From positions 434,001 through 498,000 of the forward strand of contig NZ_CP107917.1 of assembly GCF_036014175.1 (NCBI RefSeq): a stretch of DNA of 64,000 nucleotides. Reading direction: 5' to 3'. Shown here piece by piece: positions 18,359-27,436 of the stretch (its first letter is position 1; each line of letters begins with the position of its first letter). The DNA comes from Streptomyces sp. NBC_00443 (GTDB lineage Bacteria > Actinomycetota > Actinomycetes > Streptomycetales > Streptomycetaceae). The notes below the pieces were generated by a model that was given only the letters and a program-made list of their open reading frames with translations, did not search any database and was not told the DNA's origin. Made by a program: the position numbers and the translations under genes.

Positions 18359-19828
18359 ATGAGCACCGAGAAGGGTTACGCGGCCGGGTTCCGGACCCTC
18401 GACACCGAGGTCAGCGACCGGAAACTGCCCGTGGAAGGCACCCTGCCGACATGGCTGCGCGGCAGTCTGCTGCGCAACGGACCGGCACGCTTCGAGGCCG
18501 GGAACGCAGCTTCCGGGAACGGGGCATCCGGGAACGGAGCTGCCGGCAGGGCGTTCCGGCACTGGTTCGACGGCCAGGCGATGCTGCACCGCTTCGCCTT
18601 CGCCGACGGCCAGGTCACCTACACGAACAAGTTCGTCGACACACCCAGCAGCAGGGCCGCGCGCGAGTCGGGCCGGATCGCCTACCCGGAGTTCGCCACC
18701 GACCCGTGCCGCTCGCTGTTCGCCCGGTTCTTCAGCGTCTTCTCCCGCCCCGAGGTGACGAACCCCAACGTCAGCGTGGCCCGTTTCGGTGAGCGCTTCG
18801 TGGCGCTGACCGAGACGCCCCTGCCGGTGGAGTTCGATCCCGAGACGCTCGCGACCGCCGGCGTCGTCGGCTACGAGGACGCGCTGAAGGGCCAGGTCAC
18901 CACTGCCCACCCGCACCAGGACCCCGGCACCGGCGATCTGGTGAACCAGCTGACGCACTTCGCGCGGCGCAGCGAGTACCGCGTCCACCGCCAGCCGGCG
19001 ACGGGCACGAAGCGCGAGCTGATCGGCCGTCACCCGGTCACCAGGCCCGGGTACATGCACAGCTTCGCGATCACCGGCCGGTACGTCGTCCTGGCCGAGT
19101 TCCCGCTCACCGTGAACCCGCTCAGCCTGATCCTCAGCGGCAGGCCGTTCATCGAGAACTACCGCTGGGATCCCGAGCAGGGCACCCGCTTCATCGTCTT
19201 CGACCAGCGTGAGGGCGGCGTGCGCGGGGTGTACGAGACGACGGCGTGCTTCGCCTTCCACCACATCAACGCCTGGGAGGACGAGGACCGCGACGGTGAC
19301 CTCGTACTCGATCTGTGCGCCTACTCCGACGCCTCGGTGATCGACGCGCTCTACCTGGACCGGCTGCGGGCGGGCCGGGGCGTTCCGGTCGCTCATCCCA
19401 CCCGCTTCCGGATCGGCCTGCGCACCGGCCGCGTCGAGACCGAGCGGCTGGCGCAGGAGTCCATGGAACTGCCGCGCATCGCCTACGAGCGGCACAACGG
19501 ACGCGACTACCGGTACGCGTACGGCGTGAGCTCCCTCGACGGCCGCGAGGACGACTTCCTCAACCAGCTCGTCAAGGTCGACACACGGACGGGCGGGACC
19601 CGGACCTGGCACGAGGCGGGCTGCTACCCGGGCGAGCCGGTCTTCGTCCCTGCCCCGGGCGCGGCCGACGAGGACGACGGTGTGCTGCTGTCCCTGGTCC
19701 TCGACTCCGCGAACGGCTCCTCGTCCCTGCTGGTCCTGTCCGCCCGGACGCTCGACGTACTGGCCCGGGCGCAGGCCCCGCACATCGTCCCGTACGGCTT
19801 CCACGGCCTGTTCACCGGCCGCGTGTGA
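18359..19828 (+). CDS. Carotenoid oxygenase family protein
   Basis: This 489-residue protein belongs to the carotenoid cleavage oxygenase family, Fe(II) enzymes with a seven-bladed propeller that split double bonds in carotenoids, apocarotenoids or stilbenes. The four iron-binding histidines are visible in TAHPH (about residue 183), YMHSF (about 234), FAFHHIN (about 301) and YGFHGLF (about 481). The N-terminal 'LRGSLLRNGPARFE' is typical. A short repeat of the Ser-Gly-Asn-Gly type near residues 48-63 is encoded by three CCGGGAACG copies and looks like local slippage. ATG 18359 follows GGGGTGA. No carotenoid biosynthesis genes are near, so the substrate is open. An SDR gene follows convergently. 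Confidence 0.9.
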   Translation: MSTEKGYAAGFRTLDTEVSDRKLPVEGTLPTWLRGSLLRNGPARFEAGNAASGNGASGNGAAGRAFRHWFDGQAMLHRFAFADGQVTYTNKFVDTPSSRAARESGRIAYPEFATDPCRSLFARFFSVFSRPEVTNPNVSVARFGERFVALTETPLPVEFDPETLATAGVVGYEDALKGQVTTAHPHQDPGTGDLVNQLTHFARRSEYRVHRQPATGTKRELIGRHPVTRPGYMHSFAITGRYVVLAEFPLTVNPLSLILSGRPFIENYRWDPEQGTRFIVFDQREGGVRGVYETTACFAFHHINAWEDEDRDGDLVLDLCAYSDASVIDALYLDRLRAGRGVPVAHPTRFRIGLRTGRVETERLAQESMELPRIAYERHNGRDYRYAYGVSSLDGREDDFLNQLVKVDTRTGGTRTWHEAGCYPGEPVFVPAPGAADEDDGVLLSLVLDSANGSSSLLVLSARTLDVLARAQAPHIVPYGFHGLFTGRV

Positions 19829-19894
19829 CTCCCACGATCGATCAGCTGCTGCTTGAGGTGACACACGAGCCGGCCGAGCGCCGTCCCCGTTCCG

Positions 19895-20689
19895 TCACGG
19901 CAGGATGGAGTCGACGTACCCGCCGTCCACGCGCACCGCGCCGCCGGTGGTGGCGGAGGCCTGGTCCGAGCTGAGGTAGACCACCATGTTGGCGATCTCC
20001 TCCGGTTCGATCAGCCGTTGCAGCAGGCTCTGCGGCCGGTGCTTGCGCATGAACGCCCGCTGGGCCTCGTCCCAGGACAGGTCCCGGTCGACCAGTTGGT
20101 AGACGAAGTCCTCCACGCCGCCCGTGTGGGTGGGCCCGGCGATGACGGAGTTCACCGTGACGCCCGTGCCGGCGGCGTGCTTGGCGAATCCCCGGCTGAC
20201 CGCGAGCAACGAGGTCTTGGACATGCCGTAGTGGATCATCTCGGCCGGGGTGACGATCGCCGAGTCACTGGCGATGTACTGCACGCGTCCCCAGCCGCGT
20301 TCGGTCATACCCGGCAGGTACAGCCGTGTCAGCCGTACGGCGGACAGCACGTTCACCTCGAAGTAGCGCCGCCACTCCTCGTCGCTGATCTCCAGGGGGT
20401 CGGCCGAGCCGAAGATGCCGAGGTTGTTGACGAGGATGTCGACGTCGGGCAGCGTCTCGGCCACCTGGTCCGCACCCTCCTGCGTGCTCACGTCCGCCGG
20501 CACCGGCACCCACTCGGCGCCGGGCACCTGATTGGCCAACCCGGCGACGCCCTGCTCGACGCGCTCCGGGCTACGGCCGTTGACGCCCACGCGGGCCCCC
20601 GCGCGGGCCAGTCCGGCGGCGATCGCCGCGCCGATGCCCTGGGTGGAACCGGTGACCAGCGCCGTACGGCCCCTCAGATCGATCTGCAT
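19895..20689 (-). CDS. SDR-family oxidoreductase
   Basis: This 264-residue classical short-chain dehydrogenase/reductase has the NAD(P) motif TGSTQGIG at about residues 14-21, the structural NNLG (normally NNAG) near 90, and the catalytic set S..Y..K in 'IASDSAIVTPAEMIHYGMSK'. The C-terminal part contains 'IEPEEIANMVVYLSSDQASATTGGAVRVDGGYV', which is standard for the family. It is closest in style to 3-oxoacyl-ACP reductase-like SDRs, but the substrate cannot be read from sequence. It is convergent with the carotenoid oxygenase gene; an oxidoreductase beside a cleavage oxygenase could act on the aldehyde product, which is inference only. Confidence 0.88.
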   Translation of the reverse strand: MQIDLRGRTALVTGSTQGIGAAIAAGLARAGARVGVNGRSPERVEQGVAGLANQVPGAEWVPVPADVSTQEGADQVAETLPDVDILVNNLGIFGSADPLEISDEEWRRYFEVNVLSAVRLTRLYLPGMTERGWGRVQYIASDSAIVTPAEMIHYGMSKTSLLAVSRGFAKHAAGTGVTVNSVIAGPTHTGGVEDFVYQLVDRDLSWDEAQRAFMRKHRPQSLLQRLIEPEEIANMVVYLSSDQASATTGGAVRVDGGYVDSILP

Positions 20690-20927
20690 GCCTGGCAGCC
20701 CCTTTCACATACGGATTCGGTGGCTGTGTACCCCGCGAGATTACTTGCACACGCGCACTACAAGCAATCGCCCACATTAAGTGGGCGCACCGGGCAAGGT
20801 CGCCGAGTGGCCGACGGCAAGCGCCCGGAGGAGACGCTCCGCACAATGGCCGGAGGAAGCAGGCCGACGATGGCCGGGCGGAATCCAGTCGGCGTCACGC
20901 GCCCGCCGATCCGGGAGGTGACCCAAG

Positions 20928-21826
20928 CTGCACACTCCGCTCTCGGTCCTCTTCGCGATCTGCGCGGCACTGAGCAACGCCGTCGCGACGGTGCTGCAGC
21001 GCAAGGCGGCCCTCACCGTGCCGAGTTCCAAGGGGTTCCGGGCCGGGCTCATCCTCGACCTGCTGCGTCGCCCCGTCTGGCTGGCCGGCATCCTCGCGGT
21101 GATCGCCGCCGCCGTCGGCCAGGCGCTTGCGCTGGCGACCGGCCCGCTGACGATCGTGCAGCCGCTGTTCATCCTGGAGCTGCCGCTCACCCTCATCGTC
21201 GCCTCGCTGCTGATGCACCGGCATCTGCCGGGCAGGGGCTGGCTGGCCGTGGCGGTGGTGGTGGCCGGGCTGGCGGTCGCGCTCGTCGCCGCCTCCCCGA
21301 CCGGCAATCGCACCCATGTGGAGCTGGAGCGCTGGATTCCCGCGCTCGCCGTCTGCATGGGGCTGGTCGCCGGCCTCGCAGTCGCCGCCCTGAGGCGCCC
21401 GGAAGGCCGCGCGCGGGCAGCGTGTCTGGGTGCCGCGACGGCGATCAGCTACGCGGTGACCGCGGCGCTGATGAAGGCCGCCATGCACATCCTTGAGGAG
21501 CAGGGACTCGGAGGCTTTTCTCCGCCTGGCAGACGTACGCCTTCGCCGCGACCGGTGTGTGCGCGCTGTTCCTGCTGGAGAACGCGATGCAGGCCGGTCC
21601 GCTGGTCGCCTCGCAGCCCGCGCTCACCCTCGGCGACGCGCTGGTGAGCCTCGCCCTCGGCATCACCCTGTACGAGGAGACCGTCCGCTCCGGGTGGTGG
21701 CTGCTGCCGCAGTTGTTCGGCGTCGCGCTGATCGCCGCAGGCGTCCTCGCACTGGCCCGGATTCCGCTCGCCCAGGCGATGGTGGCGCCCGACGAGGGGG
21801 CCCGGGCGGAGGAACGGATGCCGTGA
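20928..21826 (+). CDS. DMT-type transporter (EamA-like), CTG start and frame break near 21517
   Basis: The joined protein (about 299 residues) is a membrane protein of the drug/metabolite transporter type with about nine to ten hydrophobic helices. The N-terminal part reads 'SVLFAICAALSNAVATVLQRKAALTVP' and 'GPLTIVQPLFILELPLTLI'. Homology continues after residue 196 in another frame: restoring one T in the TTTT run at 21517-21520 gives 'GGFFSAWQTYAFAATGVCALFLLENAMQAGPL'. No ATG or GTG fits the start; a CTG at 20928 lies 7 bases after GGGAGGTG (20913-20920) and matches the family start, so it is probably used or replaces an ATG. The substrate is unknown. Confidence 0.72.
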
Positions 21827-21838
21827 GCGGTGCCCGCG

Positions 21839-21898
21839 TGGCGTACGGCGGCGATCCCCGTGGCGTACGGCGGCGATCCCCGTGGCGTACGGCGGCGG
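21839..21898. repeat. 22-bp direct repeat, 2.7 copies
   Basis: The unit TGGCGTACGGCGGCGATCCC plus CG is present at 21839-21860 and 21861-21882, with a partial third copy to 21898. It lies in the gap between the transporter and the aldehyde dehydrogenase gene and has no coding role that I can see. Confidence 0.85.
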
Positions 21899-22053
21899 AC
21901 GGCTCCAGAGGGAAGATCCCTAGCCCACCCGGGTCCTCTGGACCACCCGGACGCGAGCACGGCGGTGCGCCACGTGGCCGACGCCCGCCCGATGGGCCAT
22001 GTTGCTGACCGTCGAGCCGATCGGCACCGGCCGGATCCGAAGGAGGCCCCGCG

Positions 22054-23520
22054 GTGGGTGAGCTGTACATCGACGGCGAGTGGACACAGGCGACGGCCGG
22101 TGGGCGGCGGGAGGTGCTCAACCCCTACGACGCCTCTGTCGTCACCACGGTCGACGAGGCCGACGCCACCGACGTGGACCGCGCGGTGCGCGCCGCCCGG
22201 CGTGCCTTCGACAAGGGCGACTGGGCGAACGCTCCGTCCCGCGACCGGGCCGACCTCCTGCTGCGCGTGCGCGACCTGCTGATGCGCGATCAGGAGGAGA
22301 TCGCCCACACCGAGACGCTCGACACGGGCAAGACGCTCACCGAGGCCCGGATCGACGTGGAGGACGTGGCGAACGCCTTCCGCTACTTCGCCGAGCTCGC
22401 GGGCAAGGACGGCGGCCGGATCGTGGACGTCGGCCCGGACGTCCTCAGCCGTGTCGTCTACCAGCCGGTCGGCGTGTGCGCGCTCATCGCTCCCTGGAAC
22501 TACCCGCTGCTCCAGGCCTCCTGGAAGGTGGCACCCGCGCTGGCCGCCGGCAACACGTTCGTCCTCAAGCCCAGCGAGATCACCCCCCTCACCACGATCG
22601 CGATGATCCGGCTCATCGCGGAGGCCGGCGCCCCGCCCGGCGTCGCCAACCTCGTGCTGGGCTCCGGTGCGACCGTCGGCGCGGCCCTGACCCGCCACCC
22701 CGAGGTGGACCTGGTGTCCTTCACCGGCGGTCTGAACACCGGACGCGCCATCATGGCCAGCGCCTCCGAGGGGCCCCGGAACATCGCCCTGGAGCTGGGC
22801 GGCAAGAACCCCAACATCGTCTTCGCGGACGCCGACTTCGACGCCGCCGTCGACTACGCGCTCGACGCCGCCTTCCTGCACTCCGGGCAGGTCTGCTCGG
22901 CAGGTTCGCGCCTGCTCGTCGAGGACTCCCTGCACGACCGGTTCGTCGAGGCCTACGCCGACCGTGCCCGGCAGATCCGGCTCGGCAACGGCATGGAGGA
23001 GGGCACCGAGAGCGGGCCGCTCAGCTCCGCCGAGCACCGCGAGAAGGTCGAGAGCTACATCGCCGTCGGCAAGGAGGAGGGCGCCCGGCTCGTCACCGGC
23101 GGCACCCGTCCCGACGAACCCGCCCTGAGCAGCGGCTTCTTCCTGCTGCCGACCATCTTCGCCGACTGCGACCGCTCCATGCGCATCGTCCAGGAAGAGG
23201 TCTTCGGCCCGGTCGTCACCGTCGAACGTTTCCGCACCGAGGACGAGGCGGTGGAGCTGGCCAACGACACCCGCTACGGCCTGGCGGGCGGCGTGTGGAC
23301 CTCCGACGCGAGCCGCGCCCAGCGCGTCGCCCAGCGGCTGCGCCACGGCACCGTATGGATCAACGACTTCCACCCCTATGTGCCGCAGGCCGAGTGGGGC
23401 GGATTCGGCCGCTCCGGTGTGGGGCGCGAGCTTGGTCCCACCGGGCTGCGCGAGTACCAGGAGGCCAAGCACATCTACCAGAACCTCGCCCCCGCCCGCT
23501 CCGGTTGGTTCAAGGGCTGA
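22054..23520 (+). CDS. Aldehyde dehydrogenase, betaine-aldehyde dehydrogenase type
   Basis: The 488-residue enzyme oxidises an aldehyde to the acid with NAD(P)+. Key residues are intact: the active-site Glu in ELGGKNP near residue 246, Cys in GQVCSAGSR near 279, the cofactor-binding KPSE and FTGG, and a C-terminal 'EEVFGPVV'. The overall pattern fits the betaine-aldehyde/aminobutyraldehyde group rather than succinate-semialdehyde enzymes. The GTG at 22054 follows AAGGAGG. It heads a run of three genes with a small protein and an APC permease, suggesting uptake and oxidation of an amine or quaternary ammonium compound. No choline dehydrogenase gene is in the window. Confidence 0.88.
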   Translation: MGELYIDGEWTQATAGGRREVLNPYDASVVTTVDEADATDVDRAVRAARRAFDKGDWANAPSRDRADLLLRVRDLLMRDQEEIAHTETLDTGKTLTEARIDVEDVANAFRYFAELAGKDGGRIVDVGPDVLSRVVYQPVGVCALIAPWNYPLLQASWKVAPALAAGNTFVLKPSEITPLTTIAMIRLIAEAGAPPGVANLVLGSGATVGAALTRHPEVDLVSFTGGLNTGRAIMASASEGPRNIALELGGKNPNIVFADADFDAAVDYALDAAFLHSGQVCSAGSRLLVEDSLHDRFVEAYADRARQIRLGNGMEEGTESGPLSSAEHREKVESYIAVGKEEGARLVTGGTRPDEPALSSGFFLLPTIFADCDRSMRIVQEEVFGPVVTVERFRTEDEAVELANDTRYGLAGGVWTSDASRAQRVAQRLRHGTVWINDFHPYVPQAEWGGFGRSGVGRELGPTGLREYQEAKHIYQNLAPARSGWFKG

Positions 23521-23545
23521 GGCGAGGCAGCACGCCGCTCGCCAC

Positions 23546-23598
23546 GAGGCACGAGGCACGAGGCACGAGGCACGAGGCACGAGGCACGAGGCACGAGG
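23546..23598. repeat. Heptanucleotide tandem repeat (GAGGCAC, about 7.6 copies)
   Basis: Seven perfect tandem copies of GAGGCAC run from 23546 to 23594, followed by a partial copy. The repeat lies 25 bases after the aldehyde dehydrogenase stop, in the same operon upstream of a small ORF and the permease. Heptamer runs of this kind vary in copy number by slippage; being intergenic, a change would alter spacing rather than a reading frame. Confidence 0.95.
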
Positions 23599-23654
23599 AC
23601 AACCGACGCAAGGCCGCCCGCCCGCGGCACGACGGGCACCGAAGAAAGGCACCC

Positions 23655-23780
23655 ATGGCCCCCACCACCGCGCACATCGTGTACCACCCGGTGGGTACGC
23701 GCCGGACGGGCGCCTCCGAAGCCCCGAAGGCCGCCGACACCGGCCGCCTCGGCCACATCGAAAGAGAGGTGCAGCGGTGA
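23655..23780 (+). CDS. Possible small protein (41 aa) coupled to the permease gene
   Basis: An ATG at 23655, with AAAGG 9-13 bases upstream, opens a 41-codon frame starting MAPTTAHIVYHPVGTRR and rich in charged residues. There is no membrane segment. Its TGA overlaps the GTG start of the permease (GTGA at 23777-23780), which is the usual sign of translational coupling. I do not recognise a family. It could instead be a leader whose translation only serves the permease. Confidence 0.45.
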   Translation: MAPTTAHIVYHPVGTRRTGASEAPKAADTGRLGHIEREVQR

Positions 23781-25261
23781 CCGGCACGCAGCCTCCCGCA
23801 CCGGCCTCCGGCGTCCCCGGAGGGGAACCGGGCTCGGAGTTCCGCAAGGACATGAGCCCCTGGGCCAACTTCGCCCTCGGCTTCACCTACCTCTCCCCGG
23901 TGGTGGGCACCTACACCCTCTTCGGCATCGCGATCGCCGACGGCGGACCGCCGATGATCTGGGCGTTCCTGGTCGCGGGCTGCGGCCAGTTCCTCGTCGC
24001 GCTGATCTTCGGCGAGATCGTCGCCCAGTACCCGATCGCGGGCGGCGTCTACCCCTGGGCCCGGCGGCTGTGGGGCACGCGCTGGGCGTGGATGACCGGC
24101 TGGGTGTACATGTGGGCGCTGCTGGTGACCATCACCTCCGTCGCCTACGGCGCCGGCCCCTACATCGCCATCCTCTTCGGCTTCAAAGCCACCGTGCACA
24201 CCACCGTGCTGTGCACCGCCGTGCTCATCGTCGTCGCCATCCTCATCAACTACATGGGCACCAAGGCACTGTCGACGGCGGCGCTCATCGGTTTCGCCGG
24301 CGAGCTCATCGGCGCCCTCGTCGTCGGCGTCTACCTGCTGGCCACCCACCGTCACCAGAGCATTGGCGTCATCTTCGACACCTACGGCACCGAGGGAGAC
24401 GGCTCCTACCTGCCGGCGTTCCTGGCAGCCGCCATCATCGGCCTCTACCAGTACTACGGCTTCGAGGCGTGCGGCGACACGGCCGAGGAGGTCGCCCACC
24501 CGGGCCGGGTCATCCCCGCGCGATGCGCCGCACCATCTACATCGGCGGCGCGGCGGCCACGTTCACCTGTATGTCGCTGCTGCTGTCGGTCACGGACTTC
24601 AACGCGATCATCTCGGGCGAGCAGGGGACCCGGTGGTGGACGTTCTGTACGACGCCATGGGCGAGACCGGAGCCCGGCTGGTGATGGCCGTGGTACTGAT
24701 CTCCTTCCTGTCCTGCACGATCAGCCTCCAGGCCGCCGCCGGGCGGCTCATCTACTCCTACGCCCGGGACGAGATGATCGTCGGGCACCAATTGCTGCGG
24801 CGGTTCGTCCACGCCCGTGCGGTGCCGAGCTGGGCGCTGTTCGTGTCCGCGGCGGTGCCGCTGATCATCGCCTTCGCCTCACTGCTCTCCGAGGACGCCC
24901 TCACCAACATCGTCTCGTTCGCGATCCTCGGTATCTACGGCTCGTTCCAGATGGTGGTCCTGGCCGCGCTGCGCGCCCGGCTCAAGGGCTGGAAACCGGC
25001 GGGGAGTTCACCCTGGGCCGCTGGGGTCTCACGGTGAACATCGCCGCGCTGGCCTACGGCATCCTCGCCATCATCAACATCTGCTGGGCCCGCACCCCGG
25101 AGAAGTCCTGGTGGGAGAACTGGATCGTCCTGCTGTGCGGCGGGGTGGTCGTGGGCACCGGCCTGCTCTACATGTTCACCACCCACCACTACGGCCGCGG
25201 CGACGCACTCGCCGGCGACGCCGTGCCGGACAACCGCAGCAAGGCCTCCAACGGATCGTGA
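23777..25261 (+). CDS. APC-superfamily amino acid permease (three frame breaks)
   Basis: Joined across three one-base gaps the product is about 495 residues with about 12 membrane segments and is an amino acid/amine permease. The N-terminal part reads 'WANFALGFTYLSPVVGTYTLFG' and 'IVAQYPIAGGVYPWARRL', characteristic of the family. Breaks occur at about 24518 (CCCC, one C missing; restores VIPRAMRRTIYIGG), 24627 (GGGG; restores GEQGDPVVDVLYDAMG) and 25003 (GGGG; restores KPAGEFTLGRWG). All lie in homopolymers and all restore the family sequence exactly, which points to consensus errors. The GTG start overlaps the small ORF. With the aldehyde dehydrogenase it probably imports an amine substrate. 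Confidence 0.78.
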   Translation: MTGTQPPAPASGVPGGEPGSEFRKDMSPWANFALGFTYLSPVVGTYTLFGIAIADGGPPMIWAFLVAGCGQFLVALIFGEIVAQYPIAGGVYPWARRLWGTRWAWMTGWVYMWALLVTITSVAYGAGPYIAILFGFKATVHTTVLCTAVLIVVAILINYMGTKALSTAALIGFAGELIGALVVGVYLLATHRHQSIGVIFDTYGTEGDGSYLPAFLAAAIIGLYQYYGFEACGDTAEEVAHPGRVIPARCAAPSTSAARRPRSPVCRCCCRSRTSTRSSRASRGPGGGRSVRRHGRDRSPAGDGRGTDLLPVLHDQPPGRRRAAHLLLRPGRDDRRAPIAAAVRPRPCGAELGAVRVRGGAADHRLRLTALRGRPHQHRLVRDPRYLRLVPDGGPGRAARPAQGLETGGEFTLGRWGLTVNIAALAYGILAIINICWARTPEKSWWENWIVLLCGGVVVGTGLLYMFTTHHYGRGDALAGDAVPDNRSKASNGS

Positions 25262-25314
25262 TCAGCTGATCCACACCGACAAGCGCGGTCGCGAGGCGGT
25301 GGCCTGAGCCGCCG

Positions 25315-26817
25315 TCACGACGAGACGGGACCGCGCCGGTCCAGTGCCCGAAGCGCCTCGTCGACCGCCGCGCGGGTCTCCTCCTGCGCGGCGTCCGAGG
25401 CGAGGGCGCTGAGCCGGGCACGCAGCCGCCCCTCGTCCTGCGGTCGCGTCCCGGTGTCCGCCAGCCAGTGGGCCAGGCCCTCCGCGGCGTGGAAGAGGAC
25501 CGTCTCGTCCGGGTCGTCCAGGGCACGGACGAAGCGCCCCAGGTCCTGACGGGTGTTCTCGTCGGTGGCGTTGTACGTGTCCAGCAGGGAGAGCGCGGCA
25601 GCTCGCACCTCGGCCGATGGTGTCCGGTCCACTGTCCGTCGCAGCGCGGGCAGCGCCTCCGCCAGGCCGATGAGGGCGTTGTGCGTCTTCCAGACCGTGT
25701 GGGGATCGGCGACGAGGTGGGCCACCAACGCCTCGGCCACAGGACGGCGTTCCCAGAGGCGAAGCCCCTCCTGCACCAGCGCGTCCAGCCCGTCCACCGC
25801 ACCCGCTCGCACATCACCGTCGGGGTCGTCCAGAAGCGGCAGCAGCAGCCAGACGGCGTCCCATCGCGCCGCCTCCCCGACGGCTCTCGCAGCGGCGGCA
25901 CGCGTACGGCCGGGCAGCGCCGTGTCGATGAGAGCCGTGCGCAGCACCGCGACGGCGGTCCGCGTCCCCGCTGCTCCCAGCGCGTACGCGGCCGACGGTC
26001 CGACGGCGGAATCGGCGAGCCATCGCGTCGCCGGTCCGGTGACCCGTTCCTCGCCCCGCCGGCCCAGTGCGTGCAGCATGAAGTCCGCGACGTCCGCGTC
26101 CCGTTCGTCCTCCAGTGCCCCCACCAAGGCGTCCTGGGTGTGCGCGTCCTCGACGTCGAGCAGCCGACGCGTCACCGCGATCCGCACCCGGGCCGCGGTG
26201 TCGCGCAGTCCCGTGACCAGCGAATCGAGCAGGCGCACGGTCGAGTGCCCGGGCAGCAGTTGGAGAGCCTGCACGCGAGCGTCCGGCGCGCCCTGTTCGG
26301 CCGTGCGGATCAGCTCCGCGCCGACGGCCGGGTCGTCCTTGAAGCGCCACACGAGTGCACGGGCGCGTCCCCAAACGGCTCCCTCCGGATCGCCCAGAAG
26401 CGCCACGAGGCCGGCGGCATCGCCCGGCACGCCCAGGGCCGCCAAGCCGTCCAGGGCGTTGATCCGCAGGTGACGGTCAGGGTCGCGGAGCAAGCGGGAG
26501 TAGGCGTCCTCGACCGCCGGGCCGTCGAGCCCGAGCCGGATCGCGGCGCGCGAGGCCCGGCGCCGTACCCACGGATCCTCGTCGCCCATCAGGGCGGGCA
26601 GCACGCGACGGCCCGCCTCGGCGACCCCGCTCCGGCCGAGCCCCACGGCCACGGCCTCACGCACCTCGGGCGAGGGGTCGTCCGCCGATCCGACGAGCAC
26701 CCACGCGTGCTCGTCCCGTCCGACCTTCCCGAGCCCTTTCGCCGCGGCCGCTCGCCGCCACGTGTCGCCGTTCTTCAACGCCCGCAGAAAGAAGTCGATT
26801 TGCTGCTCGGATCCCAT
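25315..26817 (-). CDS. HEAT-repeat protein
   Basis: The 500-residue protein is almost wholly built from about 14 helical repeats of 30-35 residues, with patterns such as 'WRRAAAAKGLGKVGRDEH', 'DPSPEVREAVAVGLGRSG', 'DPWVRRRASRAAIRLGLDG' and 'DPDGDVRAGAVDGLDALV'. These are PBS-lyase-type HEAT repeats, which form curved protein-binding scaffolds. No catalytic domain, signal peptide or membrane segment is visible. The start is ATG 26817 or GTG 26823; GGGGTG lies just upstream of the ATG. Partners are unknown. It is convergent with the permease gene and lies downstream of two other minus-strand genes. Confidence 0.8.
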   Translation of the reverse strand: MGSEQQIDFFLRALKNGDTWRRAAAAKGLGKVGRDEHAWVLVGSADDPSPEVREAVAVGLGRSGVAEAGRRVLPALMGDEDPWVRRRASRAAIRLGLDGPAVEDAYSRLLRDPDRHLRINALDGLAALGVPGDAAGLVALLGDPEGAVWGRARALVWRFKDDPAVGAELIRTAEQGAPDARVQALQLLPGHSTVRLLDSLVTGLRDTAARVRIAVTRRLLDVEDAHTQDALVGALEDERDADVADFMLHALGRRGEERVTGPATRWLADSAVGPSAAYALGAAGTRTAVAVLRTALIDTALPGRTRAAAARAVGEAARWDAVWLLLPLLDDPDGDVRAGAVDGLDALVQEGLRLWERRPVAEALVAHLVADPHTVWKTHNALIGLAEALPALRRTVDRTPSAEVRAAALSLLDTYNATDENTRQDLGRFVRALDDPDETVLFHAAEGLAHWLADTGTRPQDEGRLRARLSALASDAAQEETRAAVDEALRALDRRGPVSS

Positions 26818-26871
26818 GAACACCCCGAGGGGTCGGACCAGCGAGCGGGCCGGAAGGGTGTAGGCGATCCG

Positions 26872-27426
26872 TCACGCGCCGCCGGATGCCTCATTTCCCG
26901 CCCCTTGCCCGGCAGCGGATGCCGCACCCGCGACTGTCCATATCGCCGTGCCCCACAGGGAGAGCGCAGAAGTGACGCCCACCACGAGGCGAACGGTCCC
27001 GTCCGGGCCGTTCGTGAGCCAGACGGTCGCGCCGGCCGCCCCGGCAGCGATCAACAGGGCCGCCGGTACGCGCAGTTGGGGCTGCTCGAACACCGCCGCC
27101 AACGGCAGGAAGTGGAGCCCGACGACAACCGCGATCAGTGGGGGAATGAGCACCGGCACGCCGACCTGACTGCAGACTGCGGCGATGGCGATGATCAGCA
27201 GCCACTGAAGCCCGTTGATCTGGTTGAACCGCCGACGTCGGTCAACGGGGAACGGGCCGCCTGCCGATGCGGGAAGGAAACGGCGCGCGGCGAGCATCAG
27301 CCCCACCGTGACGGCACAGCCGACCACGAGCAGACCCTGCCGCATCAACCCGTCGAATGCGCTCGATCCCAGCAGCCACCAGCCGAGCCCGAACAACGCG
27401 AAGAAACCGACCCCTGACTTGAACAT
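26872..27426 (-). CDS. Membrane protein of unknown function
   Basis: From ATG 27426 the product has 184 residues and about five hydrophobic segments ('SGVGFFALFGLGWWLLG', 'GLLVVGCAVTVGLMLAA', 'NQINGLQWLLIIAIAAVCSQ', 'VLIPPLIAVVVGLHFLPLAAVF', 'AALLIAAGAAGATVWLT'). A short basic loop with RRRR lies before the third segment. I do not recognise a named family, though the general pattern is common in actinobacteria. It lies 10 bases after the ArsR-type regulator on the same strand, so it is probably in its operon. Confidence 0.6.
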   Translation of the reverse strand: MFKSGVGFFALFGLGWWLLGSSAFDGLMRQGLLVVGCAVTVGLMLAARRFLPASAGGPFPVDRRRRFNQINGLQWLLIIAIAAVCSQVGVPVLIPPLIAVVVGLHFLPLAAVFEQPQLRVPAALLIAAGAAGATVWLTNGPDGTVRLVVGVTSALSLWGTAIWTVAGAASAAGQGAGNEASGGA

Positions 27427-27436
27427 GATCGAGATC

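Noticed and set aside
23546..23598. Tandem repeat considered as a CRISPR array
   Set aside because: The unit is 7 bases with no spacers and no cas genes nearby.
24500..25010. Programmed ribosomal frameshifting in the permease gene
   Set aside because: Three shifts in the same direction in one gene, each at a plain G or C run and without a slippery heptamer plus structure, are better explained as missing bases.
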